A stretch of 64,000 nucleotides of DNA from Acidobacteriota bacterium (GTDB taxonomy: Bacteria; Acidobacteriota; Blastocatellia; Pyrinomonadales; Pyrinomonadaceae): NCBI GenBank assembly GCA_016700075.1, contig CP065000.1, forward strand, positions 2,232,001 through 2,296,000. Direction: 5' to 3'. Shown here piece by piece: positions 8,753 to 15,815 of this stretch; positions within the stretch are counted from its first letter, which is position 1; every line of letters starts with the position of its first letter. The translations under genes and the position numbers were made by a program. The notes under the pieces are model-generated. The model was not told the DNA's origin. It saw only the letters and a program-made list of their open reading frames with translations, and did no database searches.

Positions 8753-10045
8753 ATGTTTAGAAAGTTCGCCGTTGTTCTGATGATGACCGCGTGCGCCGTT
8801 GTGTCGGCGCAGGCAAAGGATATGAGTGCGGAAATTGACGCCGCCGCACAAAAGATACTGCCAAAGGTGATCGAATGGCGGCGTCATCTGCACAAGTATC
8901 CTGAACTCGGCAACCGCGAGGTCAAGACAGCGAAATTCATCGAGACCGAGCTTCGCCGCCTCGGTATCGAGGTCAAAACGGGCATCGCGGTCACGGGGGT
9001 TGTCGGCATCATCCGCGGCGGACAGCCGGGACCTGTCATAGCTCTACGGGCGGACATGGACGGCCTGCCGGTCACAGAACGTGCCGATCTGCCGTACAGG
9101 TCGGTCGAAAAAGGCGTGTACAACGGCCAGACGGTCGGCGTGATGCATGCCTGCGGCCATGACACCCATGTGGCGATGCTGCTCGGAGCGGCAAACGTGC
9201 TCGTCGGCATGAAGGACAAGATCAAAGGTACTGTCATTCTCGTTTTTCAGCCCGCCGAAGAAGGCCCGCCGGCAGGCGAGGAAGGCGGAGCGTACCTGAT
9301 GGTCAAAGAAGGCGTTCTGGAAAACCCGAAGGTGGAAGCGATATTTGGAATTCACATCAGTGCCGGTATGCCGATCGGCCGGATCGCGTACAAGTCAGGA
9401 GCCGCGATGGCATCGAGCGATTGGTTCACTATCAAGATCAAAGGCCAACAAACGCACGGAGCCTACCCCTGGATGGGCAATGATCCAATTGCCGTCGCTA
9501 CGCAGATATACACGGGCCTACAAATGATCGTCTCACGGCGGACGAACCTTACCGCGTCGCCGGCGGTGATAACGGTCGGCCGCATCAGCGGCGGCGTCCG
9601 CGAGAATATCATCCCCGAAGAAGTAACGATGGCCGGCACCATCCGCGCGCTTGATCGCGACATACAGCGCGACATACATGAAAAGATGCGTCTTACCGTG
9701 GCCAAAATAGCCGAGAGCGTCGGCACGACCGCTGAGCTGACGATCTTCAATGCCGCTCCGATAACCTACAACGAGCCCGGACTTACACGCCGCATGGTGC
9801 CGTCCTTGGAAAAGGCCGCGGGCAAGGACCGCGTGTTCGAGGCCAACTGGGTAACAGGGGCTGAGGATTTTGCTTTCTTTCAGGAAAAAGTGCCCGGAAT
9901 GTATTTCTGGGTCGGCGGCATGGCACCCGGAACCGATCCTGCGAAAACAGCCCATCACACGCCCGACTTCGTCGTTGACGACAGCCGCCTCGACGTCGGC
10001 GTAAAGGCTTTCTGCAACATAGTTTTCGACTATCCGGCAAAATAG
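8753..10045 (+). CDS. Secreted M20-family amidohydrolase/carboxypeptidase
   Basis: A 430-residue protein starting at ATG 8753, which has GAGGAAACTGG just upstream and gives an N-terminal signal peptide (MFRKFAVVLMMTACAVVSAQA). The M20D metal-site motifs are present: LRADMDGLPV, HACGHDTH and QPAEEGPPAGE, plus WVTGAEDF and AHHTPDF near the end. The GQQTHGAYPW region belongs to the dimerisation domain insert. Family members hydrolyse N-acyl amino acids, hippurate or IAA conjugates, so this one probably cleaves an N-acyl or small peptide substrate in the periplasm. The specificity cannot be read from the sequence. It is followed by a bidirectional terminator shared with dps. Confidence 0.9.
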   Translation: MFRKFAVVLMMTACAVVSAQAKDMSAEIDAAAQKILPKVIEWRRHLHKYPELGNREVKTAKFIETELRRLGIEVKTGIAVTGVVGIIRGGQPGPVIALRADMDGLPVTERADLPYRSVEKGVYNGQTVGVMHACGHDTHVAMLLGAANVLVGMKDKIKGTVILVFQPAEEGPPAGEEGGAYLMVKEGVLENPKVEAIFGIHISAGMPIGRIAYKSGAAMASSDWFTIKIKGQQTHGAYPWMGNDPIAVATQIYTGLQMIVSRRTNLTASPAVITVGRISGGVRENIIPEEVTMAGTIRALDRDIQRDIHEKMRLTVAKIAESVGTTAELTIFNAAPITYNEPGLTRRMVPSLEKAAGKDRVFEANWVTGAEDFAFFQEKVPGMYFWVGGMAPGTDPAKTAHHTPDFVVDDSRLDVGVKAFCNIVFDYPAK

Positions 10046-10060
10046 CCGTCATTGGACGAC

Positions 10061-10093
10061 AAAAAAAGAGGCTGCCTTTTCCGGCGGCCTCTT
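10061..10093. terminator. Bidirectional terminator between M20 hydrolase and dps
   Basis: The stem GAGGCTGCC / GGCGGCCTC (one T-G pair, 6-nt loop) is flanked on the left by seven A residues, which form a U tract for the minus-strand dps transcript. It lies between two convergent genes. Confidence 0.75.
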
Positions 10094-10113
10094 CGCATTT
10101 CTGCACTGCCTCT

Positions 10114-10587
10114 TTACTGTCTATGCGCCTCAACGAACCACAGCATTTTGTCCACTGTTCGTGAGACGCCCGTGAGGAGGTCTGCGGTATCTTTGTCGCC
10201 CAGTTCATCTGTTGCATCGATGTCGGCGCGCACCTTTTTGCCGAGGTCCGCCAACGCGGACGACAGTGCATCGACGTGATCGGCACCGTCAGTGATCTCA
10301 AGCGGATATTCGGCCAGCGACGAATTCTGCGCCGCTACGCGAACCGTGCCGCGGGCGGTACCGCCGAGCGTTGTTACACGTTCGGCGATATCGTCGATGT
10401 GCGGCTCCATCAATGCTGCTACCTGATCGAATAGCTCGTGCAGGGAAATGAAATTCATTCCCTTAACGTTCCAATGTGCCTGCTTTGCCTGCGATCTCAG
10501 GTCAAAGGCGTCCGCGAGGCGTTGATTCAATATCTCGACGACCTTTTCGCGGGTCTCCAGCGGAATGTCTATCTTTGTGGTATGCAT
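10114..10587 (-). CDS. dps: Dps-family DNA-binding ferritin-like protein
   Basis: This 157-residue protein starts at MHTTKIDIPL, with GGAG 9 nt upstream of the ATG. The ferroxidase signature is AHWNVKGMNFISLHELFDQV, and the second metal-ligand helix carries HIDDIAERV. Dps dodecamers oxidise Fe(II) with hydrogen peroxide, store the iron and compact DNA, protecting cells from oxidative damage. The length fits the family. A 19-bp palindrome with the geometry of a PerR/Fur box overlaps the -10 element (separate entry), which suggests peroxide or iron control. The gene is monocistronic and ends at a bidirectional terminator. Confidence 0.95.
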   Translation of the reverse strand: MHTTKIDIPLETREKVVEILNQRLADAFDLRSQAKQAHWNVKGMNFISLHELFDQVAALMEPHIDDIAERVTTLGGTARGTVRVAAQNSSLAEYPLEITDGADHVDALSSALADLGKKVRADIDATDELGDKDTADLLTGVSRTVDKMLWFVEAHRQ

Positions 10588-10599
10588 AGCTGTCTCCGT

Positions 10600-10638
10600 A
10601 TTTAGAATTATTCTAAATATAATCGTATAGAAAGTCAA
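10600..10638 (-). promoter_or_regulatory. dps promoter with overlapping PerR/Fur-like operator
   Basis: On the minus strand TTGACT (10633-10638) and TAGAAT (10610-10615) are separated by 17 nt. A perfect palindrome, ATTTAGAAT-A-ATTCTAAAT on the minus strand (10600-10618), covers the -10 element. Its inner 7-1-7 core, TTAGAAT-N-ATTCTAA, has the same architecture as the PerR box TTATAAT-N-ATTATAA. The regulator itself is not in the window. Confidence 0.65.
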
Positions 10639-10673
10639 TGGCCGCACGTTGCCGAGCACGGATCTGCCCGATG

Positions 10674-11345
10674 CTACTCTCGTACCGGCGGGTTCCTGAT
10701 GGTTTGCGGAGATTGTGTGACGTTGCGGCCGGAACCCCGAAACAGCGGAGTAAAGACCCAGCGGGAATGATTCTCGATACCGTAATACGTGATGATCGAC
10801 TTTGACAGGCTCTGGCTGGCGACGCCGATGAACGGCGTGTTGTCGAAATCCATGTCAAAACTTGAGTCGCCTTCATTGTCGCTGTCCAGTTCCGTATTCA
10901 GAACACTTACGAACTGAACCGCGAATTTGTCGAAAAGCGGGCTCGGGTTTGCCGGCAGCAGGCCGCCGTTATAGTTCTGTACGCGGCGAGCAAAGCTGCC
11001 GATGGAATTGGGGTCAGGTTTTATCAGCCGCCAGCGGCCGTCTTCGCTCAGCGGATCGACGGCTGCCGAGGGGCGCAGGATCTGCCGCTTTTTCGTGCCG
11101 GCGGGCAAACCTTCCAGAAGCTCGTCCATCGAGGTCGGCAGCTTGCCGCCGCCATAGAATTCGACGTACTGACGGATCGCCTCAGCGACCTCTTCGCCGC
11201 GGCGGATGGCCTCAAGTTCCTTTTCTCGCTGGATCTCTGTGTAGACCGACGGAGCAACTGCGAGCAGCGCCACGGCAAAGACCGCCATGGTGCCCATCAG
11301 GGCGATCAGCGTCATTCCGAGTTCGCCATTACGGTTTCTTTTCAA
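10674..11345 (-). CDS. Type II secretion/type IV pilus pseudopilin-like protein
   Basis: About 223 residues. I choose a TTG start at 11345 because GGAGG lies 8 nt upstream and it yields a short basic leader (KRNRNGELG) before the hydrophobic segment MTLIALMGTMAVFAVALL, as in prepilins cleaved after Gly. The usual Glu at +5 is Ala here. The conserved pseudopilin pattern continues with REKELEAIRRGEEVAEAIRQ and a globular C-terminal domain with WRLIKPDP. The start overlaps the end of the PilP-like gene by 17 nt, so the two are translationally coupled. It probably forms part of a pseudopilus or minor pilin complex built on the PilN/O/P platform encoded just upstream. Confidence 0.75.
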   Translation of the reverse strand: MKRNRNGELGMTLIALMGTMAVFAVALLAVAPSVYTEIQREKELEAIRRGEEVAEAIRQYVEFYGGGKLPTSMDELLEGLPAGTKKRQILRPSAAVDPLSEDGRWRLIKPDPNSIGSFARRVQNYNGGLLPANPSPLFDKFAVQFVSVLNTELDSDNEGDSSFDMDFDNTPFIGVASQSLSKSIITYYGIENHSRWVFTPLFRGSGRNVTQSPQTIRNPPVRE

Positions 11346-12402
11346 CGCCGTCCTCCAGATCGTCAACGTCCTCTTTCTTTTCAGGCGGCCGCTGCGGACG
11401 TGCGTTGGCCGGCTGATTAGGCGGGACATAGCGCGGAATGTTGTCGGGTATGCCCGGAATGTTGCCGCCCGGCATCGCGGGGTTGAACGTAGGATACGGG
11501 CTAGGGACGTTGCCGGCCGTGGTGGGCGGCGTTCGGTTCAGCGGAACGCGATGCTTGAAGCCCAGCTGCGTATCTTCGAATTCAACGTTCTCCGACGTGA
11601 TGTTGATCAGACGGAACCTGCCGCCTACGATGTCATTCAAACGCTTGCCGTAAGGCTTGTCGTTGCCGGGTTCCGTGAAATATGCGGTGTCGTTGTTGGC
11701 ACGCTTTCTCGCGATCATACCGATGTAGGTGACATTCGGTTTAGGCGGCGGCTGGACGCTGAAAATGACCTGATTTGAATAGGTCTTGCCGTCCGGCGTT
11801 TGAATGATGATCTGCTTCGGGCCTTCCTGAGCGATCAGGTTCGCCGGCACGTCCGTGAACATCCGCTGAGCGTTAACGAAAACGGTCGGCATGGGCGACT
11901 GGTTGAAATAGATGCGCGTATCCGGAGTGAACTTGTCGCCGTTGATCTCCAGGCGAAATCCTTTCGATCCGGCAAATACGGTCTGCGGATTGACGAAAGA
12001 GAGCAGTATGGGCGGCGTCGGCACGGGCGAAGGCGGCACGATCACCGGCGGCGAAGGCGAAGGCGGAACGAAAGGCGTCGGCGGAGGCGGCTCGTAGAAC
12101 GCAAAGATATTGCGGCCCGCGTCAGGAGCATAGGACGCTCCCGGGCTGTAGTCTATCGGCGTCGTCTGATAAACAAAATCCTGTTCCTCACGCGATACCA
12201 TCCTGTTATCCACTGTACGGTCGGCAGGCGATGCTGTCGGCCGCGGCGTCGGGGTCGTCGCGGTCGTAGCGGCCGTGCTCCCGCCGAACATACCGCGGCC
12301 GAAAGCCAAGTAGAGTGCGATGAGCGCGACCAGTCCCAACACCGCTGCCGCAATCAGCTTGTTTCTCTCTGCCGGGTCCTTGATGTTTATCGTCGCTGCC
12401 AT
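11329..12402 (-). CDS. PilP-like pilus/secretion assembly protein with IPT-type domain
   Basis: A 357-residue protein with one membrane helix (about residues 15-35), a long Pro/Thr/Ser-rich linker (TPTPRPTASP, PPPPTPFVPPSPSPP), and then an Ig-like fold of the IPT/TIG kind (residues about 130-215, with LEINGDKFTPDTRIYFN). A small beta domain follows (YIGMIARKRAN, TAYFTEPGN, GGRFRLINI) that resembles the PilP core. The tail is Pro/Asn-rich. PilP links the inner-membrane PilN/PilO pair to the outer-membrane secretin. Position directly after PilO-like and before a pseudopilin supports that role. The inserted IPT domain is not part of standard PilP. Confidence 0.7.
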   Translation of the reverse strand: MAATINIKDPAERNKLIAAAVLGLVALIALYLAFGRGMFGGSTAATTATTPTPRPTASPADRTVDNRMVSREEQDFVYQTTPIDYSPGASYAPDAGRNIFAFYEPPPPTPFVPPSPSPPVIVPPSPVPTPPILLSFVNPQTVFAGSKGFRLEINGDKFTPDTRIYFNQSPMPTVFVNAQRMFTDVPANLIAQEGPKQIIIQTPDGKTYSNQVIFSVQPPPKPNVTYIGMIARKRANNDTAYFTEPGNDKPYGKRLNDIVGGRFRLINITSENVEFEDTQLGFKHRVPLNRTPPTTAGNVPSPYPTFNPAMPGGNIPGIPDNIPRYVPPNQPANARPQRPPEKKEDVDDLEDGVEKKP

Positions 12403-12404
12403 CT

Positions 12405-13304
12405 TTACTGCTGCACCGGCGGGGCAGTTGCCATTGCCGGCCGGCGGAAATATGCCGCCAGTTCGATCCTGAGTGTAACTGTCTGTCCGTGCATTCTGCC
12501 CTGCTGCGAACGCGGCACGTCCGGCGCCGGCTGTACGGGAACCGCGGGATTCATGCCCGGCTGGAACATACGATTGTTAGCAGGCGGCACTGCGGGGTTG
12601 ACGGGTTGAACCTCTTGAACGTTGGTCCTTGTTTCCTTAGGTTTGTCCGTAGAATCCGAAGGTGCAAGCTCGATCGAGCTGATAAGCAGAAATTCGCGGC
12701 CGGTCTCGATCTCGCGAATGAATCGACGCAGATTCTGATACGAACCTTCAAGAGTCGTCGTCACATACATTCCCGGATACAGGCTGCGAAAACGGGCACG
12801 GCCCTTTTCCTGTTCCGATTCCTGCTGCCGTTCCTGCTGCCCGATCGGTTCGAGCGGTGCGTAATCAGGTCCCGAAGTATTCACAAGGCCGTAGGCGCGT
12901 ATCAACGCGTTCAGCCGCTGATATATCGCCGAGCGTCCGTTTACTGAAGCCGGCAGGAACCGCGTTTCAAAATCGTCCACGCTGGATATCAGCGTGTCCA
13001 CCTGAGTCTGTGTGTCCGTTATCTCGCCGTATTTTGAACGAGCCGAAGCAAGTTCGGCCTCGAGCCGGTCGTTCTCGACCTTGTTCTTTGCAAGCTCGCG
13101 GTCGGAAGGCAGGGTAAAGAAAAGATACACCGCGATCGCAGCCACCAGCACCAAAAAAGATGCCGCAATGACGCCTATCTCTACCGGGCCCCACATTCCG
13201 CCGTAAACCTTACGAGGCCTGCGAAACGAAGGCGGCAAGGGCCGGGCTTCGACCGGGACCTCTACAGCCTCAACAACAGGCAAATTGTTTTCGTTCTCAG
13301 TCAC
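12405..13304 (-). CDS. PilO-like inner-membrane assembly protein
   Basis: This 299-residue protein starts with a GTG that overlaps the stop of the PilN-like gene (TAGTG). A Pro-rich cytoplasmic tail leads to a single helix at about residues 44-67. A coiled coil follows (ELAKNKVENDRLEAELASAR) and then a ferredoxin-like periplasmic domain (YPGMYVTTTLEGSYQNLRRF, FLLISSIELAPS). This is the PilO/GspM architecture; PilO dimerises with PilN in the inner membrane to align the pilus or secretion machine. Gene order pilN-pilO-pilP is kept. The Pro/Asn-rich stretch near residues 240-270 is an extra. Confidence 0.8.
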   Translation of the reverse strand: MTENENNLPVVEAVEVPVEARPLPPSFRRPRKVYGGMWGPVEIGVIAASFLVLVAAIAVYLFFTLPSDRELAKNKVENDRLEAELASARSKYGEITDTQTQVDTLISSVDDFETRFLPASVNGRSAIYQRLNALIRAYGLVNTSGPDYAPLEPIGQQERQQESEQEKGRARFRSLYPGMYVTTTLEGSYQNLRRFIREIETGREFLLISSIELAPSDSTDKPKETRTNVQEVQPVNPAVPPANNRMFQPGMNPAVPVQPAPDVPRSQQGRMHGQTVTLRIELAAYFRRPAMATAPPVQQ

Positions 13305-13936
13305 TATTGCCCGTTCTCCCCTGAAACTGCAGGCCTTGCCTGCGCGACGTCCGGCGGATCGGCCGAGTATCCATAGCCCGGCGAATAAATGATCCTGAAT
13401 GTGTATTCGGTAAAGGTGATGCGTTCGTTCGACTGCAGGTCCTGTCCGCGAAGCTCAGCATTGAACAAACCGGAGTTGTTCATGTTCTCGATCATCGACA
13501 TCACCGCCGCGTAATCGCGGCTCTTGACAGAAAATTCCAGCTCGGCACGAGTTCGCTGGCCGTCCTGAAAAATGTTGACCACCGATATTCGCGACGCGCT
13601 GACGCTGTTCGGCAGCACGGCCTCAAGGTCCGCAAAAAGCCGCGACCAGCCGAAACGCTTGTTGGCGACGAGTTTGTGCGAAGCGACGAGCATCTGCCGC
13701 TGGTCGGGCGAGAGCATCTGCTGCACCTTTTCACCCTCGCCTTTCAGCCGTTGTATCTCTTCTTTGCGTTCCTCTATCGAACGTGTGAGCAGCTCGTTGC
13801 GTTTACGGTTCTCGTTGAGCCTGTACAGCGAAAAAACGCCCGTCAGGAGCCCTATCATGATGACGAGGCTCGCCAGCAGATACGGCAGCGTTCTGTTCCT
13901 GAAAGGGTATGTAGCTAGATTTAACTTTGTGATCAC
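13304..13936 (-). CDS. PilN-like inner-membrane assembly protein
   Basis: About 210 residues from a GTG start at 13936, chosen because AGGG lies 8 nt upstream and it places ITKLNLATYPFRNR at the N-terminus, the short PilM-binding peptide typical of PilN (INLLP/NLATYP type). A membrane helix at about residues 20-42 is followed by a coiled coil (NENRKRNELLTRSIEERKEE) and a ferredoxin-like fold (VSASRISVVNIFQDGQRTRAE). PilN joins cytoplasmic PilM to periplasmic PilO. No pilM gene lies upstream in the window; the neighbour there is an FHA-GGDEF gene instead. Confidence 0.8.
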   Translation of the reverse strand: MITKLNLATYPFRNRTLPYLLASLVIMIGLLTGVFSLYRLNENRKRNELLTRSIEERKEEIQRLKGEGEKVQQMLSPDQRQMLVASHKLVANKRFGWSRLFADLEAVLPNSVSASRISVVNIFQDGQRTRAELEFSVKSRDYAAVMSMIENMNNSGLFNAELRGQDLQSNERITFTEYTFRIIYSPGYGYSADPPDVAQARPAVSGENGQ

Positions 13937-14042
13937 CGCTTTGCCCTGGACCGTCTGATTTCGCTCAGCGCGCAAAAAAATATCGTAGCACGAACGAAAA
14001 GCAAAGTCTTTCACGTCGCGGACGCTGTGCAGGTTGCAAAAA

Positions 14043-14975
14043 TCAGGCGCGTCTGGGCGGCAGGTCGCGCTTCATTTCTTCGTCAGAGATGTCCCGGTAG
14101 GCGGCAACGCGGTTTCGGCCGCCGTGTTTTGCACGATAAAGTGCCGAATCCGCCATTTCCACAAGCTCTATGGGATCCGATGAGTCTTCGGGAAACGATG
14201 CGACGCCGATGCTGACCGTGATCTTGTGCGATTCGCGCTCTTTTCCCGTGCGGATCACGCTGAAAGGATATTCTTCTATCGACGTGCGTATCCGCTCAGC
14301 GGCAACAAGGCCCTGCGGCAGATCCGCATCGAGCAGAAATGCAGCGAATTCATCGCCGCCGAAACGCGCCGCAGCGTCGCCGGTGCGCAGATTCGTCATG
14401 ATCGAAAAACCGATCTCTTCAATCGTCTTGCTGCCGGTCAGATGGCCGTAGGTGTCGTTTACGCTCTTAAAATTGTCGCCGTCCATCATCAGTACGCAGA
14501 ACGGGCGGCCCTCGGCCTTTGCACGGCCGGCCTCGCGACGCAGTTCGGAAAAGAACGACCGGCTCGAGAGCAGGCCTGTCAGGTCATCGTGCGAGATCAG
14601 CCTGTGGATCTGCCGCTGATACTCTCTGTCGATCTCGTCGAGCAGGTCAAACCGCAATATCGTCTCGCCGACCGTGATCTTGTCGCCGTTCTCGAGCTTT
14701 TCGCGGCGGATGCGGCGGCCGTTCAGAAAAGTGCCGTTCCGCGAATCAAGGTCGTGGAGTATGTATTCCATAGCGACCCTTGAGTCGCTGGGTGTTGCCT
14801 CGATCCGAGCATGCTTTCGCGAAACAAGAAAATCATTGACGCGGACGTCCGCCTCGATCGCCCGCCCGAGGATCACCTCTTCACGTTCAAGCGGGATCGG
14901 CACGGCGATCAGCTCACCGCTTAAAAAAACAAGCGACGGCCGGATGTCTCTGCGGATTATCTCGGAATCTTTCAT
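14043..14975 (-). CDS. FHA-domain diguanylate cyclase (GGDEF)
   Basis: A 310-residue cytoplasmic protein. Residues about 20-110 form an FHA domain with the phosphothreonine-pocket signature (VILGRAIEADVRV, SRKHARIE, LDSRNGTFLNGRRI). Residues about 125-290 form a GGDEF domain with HDDLTGLLSSRSF, MMDGDNFKSVNDTYGH and the intact active site RFGGDEF. An RTGD sequence sits exactly five residues before GGDEF, the position of the product-inhibition I-site RxxD. The enzyme should make cyclic di-GMP, with feedback inhibition, under control of a Ser/Thr-kinase-derived phosphopeptide. It precedes the pilN-like operon on the same strand, so pilus control is an obvious hypothesis. Confidence 0.93.
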   Translation of the reverse strand: MKDSEIIRRDIRPSLVFLSGELIAVPIPLEREEVILGRAIEADVRVNDFLVSRKHARIEATPSDSRVAMEYILHDLDSRNGTFLNGRRIRREKLENGDKITVGETILRFDLLDEIDREYQRQIHRLISHDDLTGLLSSRSFFSELRREAGRAKAEGRPFCVLMMDGDNFKSVNDTYGHLTGSKTIEEIGFSIMTNLRTGDAAARFGGDEFAAFLLDADLPQGLVAAERIRTSIEEYPFSVIRTGKERESHKITVSIGVASFPEDSSDPIELVEMADSALYRAKHGGRNRVAAYRDISDEEMKRDLPPRRA

Positions 14976-15126
14976 ATGCCGCGGAATGGGCGGGAGAAGG
15001 CAGCAACCACTATTCTACAATATTTTTAACAGCGTTTTCCACACTTTTTTGCGCATCGCGATGCCGCACGGAAAAGGGGGCCCGTAGTGCCGTTTTCAAC
15101 TTTCTGCGAAATGTATATAAAATTAC

Positions 15127-15178
15127 TTGACAACAGCACACTCAAGTTTTATTATTCTCGTGGACTAATTTGTTAGTC
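15127..15178 (+). promoter_or_regulatory. hsp20 promoter and 5'-UTR hairpin
   Basis: TTGACA (15127-15132) and TATTAT (15150-15155) have a 17-nt spacer, a near-consensus sigma-70 promoter. Just downstream, near the start point, lies the inverted repeat GACTAA-TTTG-TTAGTC (15163-15178). This could be an operator or a 5'-UTR stem-loop. It is not a CIRCE element. The remaining 14976-15126 shows nothing recognisable. Confidence 0.6.
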
Positions 15179-15209
15179 TTTTTATTCTACATTGATGGAG
15201 GATAAAGCA

Positions 15210-15695
15210 ATGAACATCATCAGACATGATCCATTTCGCGAACTTCGCAGCCTGCAGGACGAAATGAACAGGCTGTTTGCCGGGGTAGCTCCTGCGGCTG
15301 ATCGCGAAGAAATGTTCGGCGGCAACTGGGCGCCGAAGGTCGATATTTGGGAAGACAAGGACCATCTGGTCCTCGAGGCAGAACTTCCGGGCATGACCCG
15401 CGACGATTTCGAGCTGTCATTCGAGAACAATGTGCTGACGCTTAAGGGCGAGCGCAAGTTCGAGAAGAAAACGGAAGAGGGCAACTACTACCGCGTTGAA
15501 AGGTCCTATGGATCCTTCACAAGGTCGTTCACTCTGCCGCAGACGGTGACGCCGGACGGCGCGGCTGCCGAGTTCAACAACGGCGTGCTGCACGTTACTC
15601 TTCCGAAACGTGAGGAGACAAAAGCACGTAAGATCGAGGTCATTGGCGGCGACGCCGAACCGAAGACCATCGAGGCCAAGACGGCCGGTGCCTAA
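15210..15695 (+). CDS. Small heat-shock protein Hsp20 (alpha-crystallin family)
   Basis: This 161-residue protein starts at ATG 15210, which has GGAGG 9 nt upstream. The N-terminal arm contains MNIIRHDPFRELRSLQDEM. The alpha-crystallin domain (about residues 40-140) has WAPKVDIWEDKDHLVLEAEL, LPGMTRDDFELSFENNVL and GSFTRSFTLPQTV. The C-terminal region keeps the GVLHVTLPK motif. Hsp20 oligomers bind unfolding proteins without ATP and hand them to ClpB/DnaK. Being first in a cluster with clpB and grpE fits that pathway. It has its own strong promoter and a downstream terminator hairpin. Confidence 0.95.
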   Translation: MNIIRHDPFRELRSLQDEMNRLFAGVAPAADREEMFGGNWAPKVDIWEDKDHLVLEAELPGMTRDDFELSFENNVLTLKGERKFEKKTEEGNYYRVERSYGSFTRSFTLPQTVTPDGAAAEFNNGVLHVTLPKREETKARKIEVIGGDAEPKTIEAKTAGA

Positions 15696-15696
15696 G

Positions 15697-15722
15697 GTCA
15701 GAACCGCCCGCGTAAGCGGGCG
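15697..15722 (+). repeat. REP-like element copy B
   Basis: GTCAGAACC is followed by the perfect hairpin GCCCGC-GTAA-GCGGGC (15706-15721). It lies 1 nt after the hsp20 stop codon and belongs to the same repeat family as the copies at 4493-4519 and 37092-37172. Confidence 0.65.
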
Positions 15723-15740
15723 TGAAACACCCCAAAGAGT

Positions 15741-15799
15741 CGGAACCGCCATTGCTAAGAAAACGGCCCGCGAGCCGCAGCAGGCGGTTCCGCTTTTTT
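15741..15799 (+). terminator. Terminator after hsp20
   Basis: A 10-bp stem, CGGAACCGCC (15741-15750) / GGCGGTTCCG (15783-15792), is followed by CTTTTTT. The loop contains a second small stem, CGGC/GCCG. It separates hsp20 from clpB, although read-through is possible. Confidence 0.7.
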
Positions 15800-15815
15800 G
15801 GAGTAAAATAGAGTT

